Below, piece after piece: positions 48,777 to 57,792 of a DNA stretch of 64,000 bases. Origin of the DNA: Daucus carota subsp. sativus (Eukaryota; Streptophyta; Magnoliopsida; Apiales; Apiaceae). Within the stretch, counting starts at the first letter, position 1. Each line of letters begins with the position of its first letter. Made by a program: the position numbers and the translations under genes. The DNA lies in NCBI RefSeq assembly GCF_001625215.2, contig NC_030381.2:3745131-3809130 (forward strand). Reading direction: 5' to 3'. The notes below the pieces were generated by a model, which worked only from the letters and a program-made list of their open reading frames with translations, did no database searches and was not told where the DNA came from.

Positions 48777-48941
48777 ATGTCACACGACGGAGATTCGCAC
48801 GTAGAGGAGGAGCGTTTTCCGGCAGGGCGATGGCTAGAGCACAAAAGAGGAGGAGACCTTCATCTACTTTTTCAGGAAAAGGACGATATCTCCATCGGGA
48901 GTTTGAAGGAGGACGATCATCAACGAAATTCTAGGAGGTAA
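48777..48941 (+). CDS. 54-codon ORF at the gag position of the LTR element
   Basis: First ATG after the primer site; reads MSHDGDSHVEEERFPAGRWL and ends RNSRR-stop. It may be the stub of a gag start or a leader ORF. No domain recognised. Confidence 0.3.
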   Translation: MSHDGDSHVEEERFPAGRWLEHKRGGDLHLLFQEKDDISIGSLKEDDHQRNSRR

Positions 48942-49021
48942 CCTAATTTGCGATCAGGGTTTTCTGGACCGGGAAGTCAGCGAAGGATGTGATTTTCGGA
49001 GACCTGACACCTACGAAGAGG

Positions 49022-49131
49022 GTACGCCTCCCCCGGACAGAGTACGCCTCCCCCGGACAGAGTACGCCTCCCCCGGACAGAGTACACCTCCCCCGGACAG
49101 GGTACACCTCCCCCTGACAGGGTACGCCTCC
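49022..49131 (+). repeat. 20-bp tandem repeat inside the LTR element
   Basis: About 5.5 copies of GTACGCCTCCCCCGGACAGA, the last two diverging. Confidence 0.9.
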
Positions 49132-49312
49132 AAGTGATGTGGTGCTCGACTACCACCGTGAGGAACGAATTCCCTAACACCTCCGAAGAAGGCGCACCTC
49201 CGGGTAAGATTCTCACAATGCTTTCGCATGTTATTGCTAACAAGTCTGTTGTGGTTTGAGTCTTTACGAGAAGGAGATCGCCTCCCTGGAAGCCTCAACG
49301 GTTTTCTGAAGG

Positions 49313-50748
49313 GGCGCGCCCTCCCCAGAGCAAGTAATTTGAGGTTCGCGAGAGGCGCATGTTGAAGGCCTGACCACATGTGATGATATGAACGGGAAAG
49401 TTACGAAGGGCGAGCTATTGAGATGGAACCTAGCTCGAAAAGTCGTAAGGATGCGCGCCTTCCCCTGACCGGGCGCGCCCTCAGGTAAATACTAAACTCC
49501 CTCAGTATTTGGTTCCCTAAGACTACTACATGTGTAAATTCACAGGTAATATGGTGTTACCTTTAAGAGGAGTACACCTCTTCTCCATGAGGAGTAGTCG
49601 CACTTTCCTCCAACAAGGCGCGCCCTCCCGAAGAGACAAACATACTCAGGAAAGAGCTCACTAGTCTTGAAGAGGTCACGTCCCTCCCTAGGGCGCGCCC
49701 TCTCGGAAGTACTCATCACTTGAGGAAGCGCATGAAGGCGCGCCCCCAGGATAATAAGGTTGAGGAGGAATATGCTTCAAAGACGCACCTCCTCCTAGTT
49801 GGACGCACCCCGAGTTTCAAAGTCACGTTTCCAGGGTTGATAATTTGGGAGGACGCGTCTTCCCCCAACAGGGCGCGTCGTGAGGTAACACTGACCATCA
49901 GTATTAAGTCGTATACATGATAAAGTGCAGGTCAAGTCCAACATGCTAAAGGAGCTGTCCATCTTGATGAGGGCGCGCCCTCCGTTCTACAGGAACGTAG
50001 CATGATACCTGCAAGGTCTTTGATCAAGGTACACTTAAGGCCTTTCAAAGGTTACCAAATTATCCATGACCAGCTCTGGGTACTATGAATTTTAACCATC
50101 CATGATACGCTCTGGATGTCATCCACGATCTACTCTGGATGCTATGATTATTTACATATCCATGATACGCTCCGGATACTATATTTGCGCATCCATGATA
50201 CGCTCTGGACATTATACTTGCGCATCCATGATACGCTCTGGATCTTACATATCCATGATATGCTCTGGATAACATTTTATACTATTCATTCCCCATTGAT
50301 CTATGAGCTCTGGGACCTGTGCGATGCACCGGAGTTATGAAAACCACGATAAGATTCGTGATGCCCCATATGGGAAGATGTATGGACTGGGGAGTGGTCC
50401 TCTTGATTTTCTTAAGCAAGTGATTCACGCGTGAAAAAGTAAAGCTGCGCCAAAGGCCGCGCCCTCTACTTAATCCTTGGAAAAGATCAAAAGAGCCCAC
50501 ATTACAAGTAAGGCTGCGCCCTCTGCTTATACAGTCCTTGAAAGAAAAGAAATATTGCAAGGCAGCGCCATCAGCCGCGCCCTCTGCTTAGGCAATTCTT
50601 TAACAAAAAGAATTAAAAGGGGTCATGTTATAACAAGGCAGCGCCACTCTGTAAGTCGCGCCTTATATTTACTATTCCCAGGTACCATGGACACACTAAG
50701 GCTAAAAAAAAAAAAAACCCACAAACCTTCGCACAGCGAGGGCGCGCC
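49313..50748. repeat. Dispersed GGCGCGCC palindromes
   Basis: The self-complementary octamer GGCGCGCC occurs at 49313, 49472, 49617, 49692, 49737, 49972 and 50741, usually extended to AGGGCGCGCCCTC. Related CCGCGCCCTC words fill the region 50450-50860. Confidence 0.88.
50058..50275. repeat. Short tandem repeat CATCCATGATACGCTCTGGA
   Basis: About seven degenerate copies at 30-55 bp spacing in the interior of the LTR element. Confidence 0.85.
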
Positions 50749-51124
50749 CTTCTTTTGTTGAAGTTCATTGGCGCGAATGTTATGGTTGAATGTGTCCTTT
50801 GGAAGGAATAAGCGAAGCTGCGCCACTGTCAACAACAGATAGGCCGCGCCCCCTGTTTTCTTTTGTCTACATAAAGATTGCTTATTATTTATGAACACAT
50901 CAAGAAGACGCGACAGCCTCATGCTTAGCAACTTTGCTAAATGATCAAAGACACCGACATTATATACATGCAAGGCTTGTGCACAGCCTGCATCTTGGAA
51001 TGTCGAGGAATAGAAGTGGCTTACGTCACGCCTCTATGGGCGGACGCCCTCTCGGAAGAGGATGTGTGGTATGGAGTAAAAATTTCCCTGATATCTCCAA
51101 TATCAAGAAAATTTGGGGAGTACT

Positions 51125-52739
51125 TGTTATAGCCAAATTTGGCTAGGTCCTTGTTGGGCCAAGTATGTACTTAGTTTAACTAAGTAAGACATGAATTGGG
51201 CTAAGAGTCCTATATAAAGGAAGGACGCGTCCTCCTGCTTATAAAGTGAGGACGCGACCGACCCTTGGTGTTGCTTGAAAAGGACGCGTCCTCCGAGTCA
51301 CAAGGAGGGACGCCTTACTTGAGAGTGTTGATGGAGAGACGCGACCGACCTCCGTCCACCCACGTCCTGTAATATGTGGAGGAGGGCACGCCCTCTTCGG
51401 AGGTGACCGAGGGGCGCGTCCCTTGTAAGAAGTTGACAATGAGATGAAGACCAAGGGCGTGCCTTTAACGGGGTGTCCTCGCCTCCCCGGGGGCGCGACC
51501 TCATGTTAAAGAAGGACCTGTCTGATGTGTTGTAAGAAGGCTCTTCTTATGAGAGAGTGTACATTCGCTGAGACAACCCTTCCGAGGGAGACGAAGACCG
51601 TCCCTCCGGGGATAGGAAGACCTACCCCTCCGGGGGGATATGACGACCCCTCCGGGGGATACGACGACTCTTCCGAGGTGTTGTAGCCGTTTTTGTATAT
51701 CATGTGGAGGGGAGGACGCGCCCTCCCCAGACATGGCCCGGGAGGTGTGGTCTCTTGTCCAGTAAGGAGGATTGAAGACAAGATAAGGGAAGGACGCGCC
51801 CTCCCCAGACATGGCCCGGGAGGTGCGGTCTCTTGTCCAGTAAACAGGGATGAAGACGGGAATTGGGAAGGACACGTCCTCCCTATCAGGGCGCGTCCTT
51901 TGACTCAGAAGAGGCATAGTTATGAAATACATGATGAAAGAAAGAGGATGAGTGAGTCTCCGTGACAACCCTTCCGAGGGATATGAAGACTAGTTACCAA
52001 GCTCATTTGGTAGTTATCAGGCTCATCTGATAGTTCCCGGGCTCATCCGGGCATGATCTACAATCCTCAATCCTGCTATCTGCCGAGTTAACCCTCGTGT
52101 GGGGGCTTGAGGTGATCATGGCTCTTGAAGGCCCTCCGGGGTAACACGAAGGCCGATCATATGTCTGGATCCTGTATTCTGGTGAGTTAGCCCTCATCGG
52201 GGGATTGAGACGATCGTGTAATTCGGCTCCTTGTCTACCTTGTTTGAAGATGAAGACCTCACCGAGAGGTGAGGACATGTCCCTGCACCTCGAGGGGTTA
52301 GCCATGGCTCTCCCAGATAACTTCTCCATAAGAGTCGTGGTAGATGCTATCTCTCGTAGTGGAGATATCGTTGAATCCGTGATCTATTTGGATTAGGAGT
52401 CTGGGGTAGTCATACTCAAGACTAATTCTAACAGGAGTAGGATTCTCCAAGATGGGCCTTCGGCCTATCTCCGACCTTATCGCCAAGAGGCCTAGTCCTG
52501 ATCAAACTAGGACTCTTGGTCCAATAGAACTACGTATGGCTTGATCCCCTATAAATAGGGGTACGTAGGCACATTGGGGGATCATGAGTTGAGAGCACGT
52601 GAGACCAACTCAAAACCCTAATCTCAGCCACCCCCTAAAACAAACAACCACCACTCTCCGGCGACCAAAACCACCGTCACGGATCTTGATTCCGGCCATG
52701 AACCTCATCTTTGTTGATTACCAAATTCCTCTATCAACA
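51125..52739 (+). repeat. 3' LTR
   Basis: Direct copy of 47110-48724, equal length, no difference noticed. Confidence 0.93.
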
Positions 52740-52744
52740 TGTGA

Positions 52745-53126
52745 TATTAACGTTGATGCCTTACCAATATTCTCTTTTGTTTCTTGCTTGATAGAGATAA
52801 TCCACGGTTGTCTTTGATTTTCATGTCTTACCATCATTAACTGTGCGAGGAATTTATACGTGGCTGATAAAATTCGAACTCTCGACATCTTTTAAAGTGA
52901 TATCAGCCGCTCGAGAGACCCGTGTAATTTAACACACAGCAGTTGTCTTCTAGTCCATATTGCTAGTGCAAGTCTCCGCAGAAGGGACCCTATGTCTTGG
53001 TTTCTTTTGTTTGTTGTTTACATTTGTTGTCACTTGCGAAGTTTTTGGAAGCTTGTTTTAGTTTTCTAACACTGTTCTAAATATTTCTGAGGTTTATTCT
53101 TTTTAATTTAAAAATATATTTTATCA
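52745..53126. other. Spacer, no feature recognised
   Basis: Between the LTR element and a MITE. AT-rich, no ORF of note. Confidence 0.4.
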
Positions 53127-53135
53127 ATTTATTAA

Positions 53136-53547
53136 GAGTAAAGTGCATTTTTGGTACTCACACTTTACTCAAGATATCACTTGCAATATTGTAATTTAAA
53201 TTTGAGCACTTATAATATCAATTTTTGTATTTCATTACTTTTGTTGCATTCCGTTAATAATTTAGAAAGTAAAGTGCATTTTGTATACTCGCACTTTACT
53301 TAAAGTACATTTTGTGTACTCACATTTTACTGTAAATATTTAACTAGAGTATTGCAAGTGATGTTTTGGGCAAAATGCGAGTACACAAAGTGCACTTTAC
53401 TCCTTCAATTACTAACTGAGTTAATCCAAATTAACGGAATACAACAAAGTGTAATGAACTACAAAGATTGATATTGCAAGTGCTCGAACAACAGTATTAT
53501 AAATGGCGTCTTGAGTAAAGTAGGAGTACACAAAGTGCACTTTACTC
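53136..53547. mobile_element. MITE with 9-bp target duplication (MULE-like)
   Basis: Ends GAGTAAAGTGCATTTTTGGT and GTACACAAAGTGCACTTTACTC are inverted repeats. A perfect 9-bp duplication ATTTATTAA flanks the element (53127-53135, 53548-53556). Inner copies of the same AAAGTGCATTTTGTGTACTC word give it several foldback arms. No coding capacity. Confidence 0.85.
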
Positions 53548-53556
53548 ATTTATTAA

Positions 53557-54346
53557 TTATATTTTGATTGGACTAAAAATCTCTAATTTATCAATAAAAT
53601 CTCTGATAAATCTCTAATAAATTCAAAATCAATAGTTCAATAGTTCAACTGATCAGTGCCGATTTCCGATTTCCGCAACTATGTTCACGTGTAAGAAGAC
53701 TTGTGATAAAATGCCACTGTGAATAATGCTAGTACACTGTTTCAGCATGTGTTAGGAGTTATGGAACCAGGGTCCGGTTCTGACTTGTGAGTTGTGTTTC
53801 ACACTAGATGGCAAACCAATCCTCCCATCTTTCTTCGCATCAATTTATGTCGAGGCCTGGAGGTTTCAATTGTGGCCAATCCTTTTCATTCATTGTTACC
53901 ACTTAAATTTGATATGCATGCAGTTTGTCAGATTTGTTGTCCCTGCCACATTCTAACCCTGATATGTAGATTCTTTTGATGCTTGATGTTATGTATCGAT
54001 TAAAATGAAGTATGAAAACATGTTCTTGTTATAACAAGGATTTACTTAAAGGGTTTGATGATGAAGATGTAATATATAGAGTAGGATTCTTGTTATACTA
54101 CAAAGACTTGCAAGTATCGATCTAAATACTTTTATTTTTGCCGTGACACCTGCATTCGCATCGAAAATTTAGACTTAGCGCGTGTTCGGCAAACACCACT
54201 TTTGAGTTTTTTTGATAAAAGGTCGACTTTCGATTTTCTTGACCCGTTTGTATAAAAAACTATAAGTACTTATAAAAAGCTGAGAATTCTAGTTTTTTTT
54301 AATAAAAAACTGAGAATTCTAGCAGAAAAACCCGCTGGGGAAAGGA
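53557..54346. other. Spacer downstream of the first MATH-EXO70 gene
   Basis: Contains a GTGTTCGGCAAACACC-type segment at 54185-54330 resembling decayed hAT-MITE DNA (compare 34677). Otherwise AT-rich; the 3' UTR of the minus-strand gene should lie at its right edge. Confidence 0.45.
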
Positions 54347-56635
54347 TCAGTGTTCTAAATACAGTATGTGAACCTTATTCTGAAGATCTTGCAGTGAGTA
54401 CTTGATGTGTCTTTGGTTGTACCCTTCAATCCCTGTGAATTTGTCCAGAAAGGATTTGTAAGCTGGAATCAACTTCTTTAGTATCAACTCAAGAAGCAGA
54501 CCTCGAAGCTGAAGATGAGGCCCGAGCTGTGTGCATTGAGTCTCACAGACCTCTTCAAATGACTTATTGAACTTCTTGAGCTTCTGCTTCAAAGCGTTTC
54601 CTGATAACCCTCTATAGAATGCAAACCATTGATTCAATCCATCATCTCCAAGACTATACAAAACTCTGTCCCAAGTGCTTGAAACATAGTTTTGTGCTGT
54701 TGTCTCGATGTCTTTGCTTAACTTTGATAAGTACTCCTCCCCAATCATCTCCAGTAGTTCTGGAGACTCGTTAATAATCTGTATGATGTGGTTGACATTA
54801 CAGAGAAGAAATGCATAGCGCAGAGAAGGGTCTCTGTAGTAACAAGATTTCCCCTCTAAGTTGATTCTCAAGCGTATTATGATCCGACTCACATAATGTT
54901 CCAGTGGAGTTCTAGCCTGAGCTCCCAGGAACTTGTCTTCCTCTAACTTTCTCCAACTTTTAGCCGGCATAGATCCAAGAATATCTGCTAGTGAATCATG
55001 GTAAGTTAACATCCTGGATACGTAGTCCATCACATATTTTGTCGCAGAATGAATTTTGCCTGTGGCAAGTGGTGTGTCTGCTTGCTCATAAAGGACCGCA
55101 TCCTCAAAGCTTGAAAGCAATTTCCTGGCCAGAATTATGAGCCTGCCAATAGTCTTGGTTGCCCCAGAATAGATATCTACTGATCTTACAGACCGAAATG
55201 TGGCCTTAATTTTGGGCAAGGCCACAGATATAGCTTCATACAGATCCAAAATGTCGAACAGATACTGAAATGATGCAGTAGCATTGATTATAGCTTCCAA
55301 AGAATCGATCAATTCAACTGCAACATCTTTAACAATAGCCATTAAGAAGTTATCAGATGAGCCCGATCCAAGACCACCAAAGATCTGTTCATAATACTGC
55401 TTCTCTCCAGGAAAGATATTGTGGAAGCAATCATAAGCTGCTAGAATCCACAATCTGGTAGTTCTAGTAAAATCTTCCCCATTCAGGCCTTTTAAGTAAT
55501 GGATGTTCCACTTCTGAATGCCAAACCTCTGAAGCCTTGCATTCACTGCAGACTTCCTTGAAACTCTGTATACCTTATTGCAATCGCCAAGACATCCTGC
55601 TGAGTTCAGCCTCTCTACTATACTACTGAGACGATGAATTTGCTCTGTAGAGAGCACATCATAGGTAGTATGACTGCCTCCCTGCAACTCATAGCTATAA
55701 ATGCTAGTCACACTTGAAGGAGAAGAACTCCCAGAGCTGCACACACTATGTGAATTCTCCAATATCTCCCGAAAAACCAGCTGTAACATCTTTACTGAAT
55801 CAATTCCTGGTATCCCATGATCTGGAATCTCAAGTGAATCATTCAATAACATTATGTCATCTGTTGCTACTGAACTCCAGTAGTGACCAAATTTTTCGTG
55901 CTCTTGATCATATTCCACTGCAGTTGCAGATATATATTCTATAATCACTTCTGCAACTGACAACAGATATGACAACACAGTATCCTCCCAATTGGACTTC
56001 TTCATCCGCTGAACTTCCTTAAACTGCTTAACCTGATCATCCACCCGTAAAGCCAACTGATTCGACGTGAGACTAACAGGTGATGAGATGTCAAGCGGAA
56101 GAACTCCAACCTCACATTTGACTACCAAGCAATCATCTTTCAAATAGCCCAATTCCTCCAAATAGCTCTTGTTCATGAAAAGAGGGAATCCCCACTGAAT
56201 ACCGCGGCTTGGACTCACAGAAACTTGCTTCTCCCTGCCCCTGCCGAGCAACCTGCAGGCCTTATGCTTCCCCTCCCCACTCTGATCAACAAGTGTCAAC
56301 TGAAACATTGCATACATATCAGTTTCTTCACTCATTAAGCACACATACAGCGATAAGTATCCGCTACACTGATCATTTATGCCTCTGGGGTATAAACTGA
56401 TTGCCCACTTGTGCCTACCAGCATTAAAAGTATTTGATCTCAAGTATGTTCCAGCTCTGAGACCTCGTTGTGAGTAGTGCTGAAATGAATACGTCTGTGA
56501 TCCCATCTCTATTGTAACTCCACTTAGTACTGAAGCAGATGGTAGCTGGCAGAGAGTGGGAAATTCTAATGCTGTTGAGCTGCTTTCTCTGGATGCTGCA
56601 GACCCTTCAGGTGTCGAAGATGATGATGAGGCCAT
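54347..56635 (-). CDS. MATH-EXO70 fusion protein, copy 1
   Basis: Intronless, 762 residues. Residues ~46-178 form a MATH/TRAF-like domain (YSFQHYSQRGLRAGTYLRS, HKWAISLYPRG, YLSLYVCL, FQLTLVDQSGEGKHK, WGFPLFMNKSYLEE, GYLKDDCLVVKCEV), as in plant MATH-BTB proteins. From about residue 200 it is EXO70-like: an MLQLVFREIL block, EQIHRLSSIVERLNSAGCLG, KVYRVSRKSAVNARLQRFGI, LFDILDLYEAISVALP, HSATKYVMDYVSRML, RYAFLLCNVNHIIQII and the tail LIPAYKSFLDKF with YSLQDLQNKV. EXO70 is the exocyst subunit that binds membrane phosphoinositides. The usual N-terminal coiled coil of EXO70 is not seen; MATH stands in its place. The ATG at 56635 has a good context (ACAATGG). It is tandem with copy 2, 1.16 kb upstream. 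Confidence 0.93.
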   Translation of the reverse strand: MASSSSSTPEGSAASRESSSTALEFPTLCQLPSASVLSGVTIEMGSQTYSFQHYSQRGLRAGTYLRSNTFNAGRHKWAISLYPRGINDQCSGYLSLYVCLMSEETDMYAMFQLTLVDQSGEGKHKACRLLGRGREKQVSVSPSRGIQWGFPLFMNKSYLEELGYLKDDCLVVKCEVGVLPLDISSPVSLTSNQLALRVDDQVKQFKEVQRMKKSNWEDTVLSYLLSVAEVIIEYISATAVEYDQEHEKFGHYWSSVATDDIMLLNDSLEIPDHGIPGIDSVKMLQLVFREILENSHSVCSSGSSSPSSVTSIYSYELQGGSHTTYDVLSTEQIHRLSSIVERLNSAGCLGDCNKVYRVSRKSAVNARLQRFGIQKWNIHYLKGLNGEDFTRTTRLWILAAYDCFHNIFPGEKQYYEQIFGGLGSGSSDNFLMAIVKDVAVELIDSLEAIINATASFQYLFDILDLYEAISVALPKIKATFRSVRSVDIYSGATKTIGRLIILARKLLSSFEDAVLYEQADTPLATGKIHSATKYVMDYVSRMLTYHDSLADILGSMPAKSWRKLEEDKFLGAQARTPLEHYVSRIIIRLRINLEGKSCYYRDPSLRYAFLLCNVNHIIQIINESPELLEMIGEEYLSKLSKDIETTAQNYVSSTWDRVLYSLGDDGLNQWFAFYRGLSGNALKQKLKKFNKSFEEVCETQCTQLGPHLQLRGLLLELILKKLIPAYKSFLDKFTGIEGYNQRHIKYSLQDLQNKVHILYLEH

Positions 56636-57792
56636 TGTTTCTGTGATTTCCGCGTCTTGTGAAGGCTAAGAAAATGCAATTTTCTGCATTGGATTATGAT
56701 ACAATCTTGTAAAAGATTTAGCAGGTTTAGTGAAGATCTTAGAATAAGGCTTGATATTAAAAATTATTGAGGTTATAGAAGGGCTAGGCTCATTTTAAAG
56801 ATTAGTGGTGCTATGTTATCAGACGCGGTAGCGAGGATGATTGCCATTGACTTGCTTTTCTGAGTCTTTTTATTTAACTTCCAGGGTCTTCTTGAATCTA
56901 GCAGTGTTGTTTGTACAGTCTTTTGAGTTCTGATCAACTTCCAGGTTTTTTCCTTTACAATTGCTATGAAAATTCCCTGGTGTGCATAAGCTTAACGTGC
57001 CCCGTACGCTGTAGCAGGTGTACGGTGTAGTCGTAAGTGTTCTAAAAAGCGCATTAAACACTTCGATTTGAATATATATTAGTTACTGTATCTGCTAGTT
57101 TTCCGCTTAAATTTTGAAGCGTACGCTTGATCGGGAGAAGATCCTCCCGCCATTTAAAACCGATTTACGTTTTTTATAACAAATATTGGCACAGGGTCAT
57201 CTTACGCCACCGAAATTTAAAAAAAATAAAAAATTATTTGCATGTATATTTTTGTTAGAAAAAATATTTTGAATAACAAATTTTAATTTTGACAACACTA
57301 GATGAATTTCTTTTTTTTTTTTATTTATATATTTTGATAATATACCTACCAAACTTTCAACTACAACCCAAATTTTGTATATTTACTTATGTAGTATATT
57401 CAAAGTTGGTTTCATCCATGCCTCTGATAACCCAATTTTCATGAGTAATTAATGAAACTGAGTAACTGAAGATGAGACTTATATATGCACTGGCGTTTCC
57501 ATTTTCTTGTGAAATTAAGGATGCTGAAGTTAATATTAAGTTAACAACGATCGAGTTTGAGGGTTTGATGATCCTGTAAAGTTTGCCCTAGTAGAGTCTT
57601 CATGCAAACATATGTACTCATACGTCGTACCGGTGGAGGCAAGGCATGCGTACATCTATCTTAACTTCTTCAAACCCGCCCATGCTAATTAAGCGTAAAC
57701 AGAGCCAAATAGTAAACAATAAGAAACTGAATCTATATATCAAACAATTGATACAATGCCATCTACTAGCGAAGATTTTACAATTTTACTTG
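56636..57792. other. Spacer between the two MATH-EXO70 genes
   Basis: Holds the promoter of copy 1 and the 3' end of copy 2, both minus strand. AT-rich, no repeat boundary or further ORF recognised. Confidence 0.5.

Larger units (their letters stand above)
47110..52739 (+). mobile_element. Young non-autonomous LTR retrotransposon (LARD-like), GC-rich
   Basis: Two 1615-bp LTRs (47110-48724, 51125-52739), TGTTATAGCC...TATCAACA, with a 5-bp duplication TGTGA at 47105-47109 and 52740-52744. Every stretch I compared between the LTRs is the same, including all long reading frames. The 2400-bp interior starts with a TGG-type primer site (48728) and ends with a purine tract (TTTGGGGAG). It encodes no recognisable gag, protease, RT, RNase H or integrase, so it depends on another element. 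Its base composition (many CGCGCC words) contrasts sharply with the AT-rich surroundings. Confidence 0.93.

Noticed and set aside
49022-49131. CRISPR-like array
   Set aside because: The 20-bp units are directly adjacent without spacers, lie inside an LTR element, and the genome is eukaryotic.
47224-52486. Many 60-155 codon frames in the LTR element, each found twice
   Set aside because: They occur identically in both LTRs on both strands, are Arg/Pro/Ser-rich from GC-rich repeats and match no retroelement protein. They reflect composition and LTR identity.
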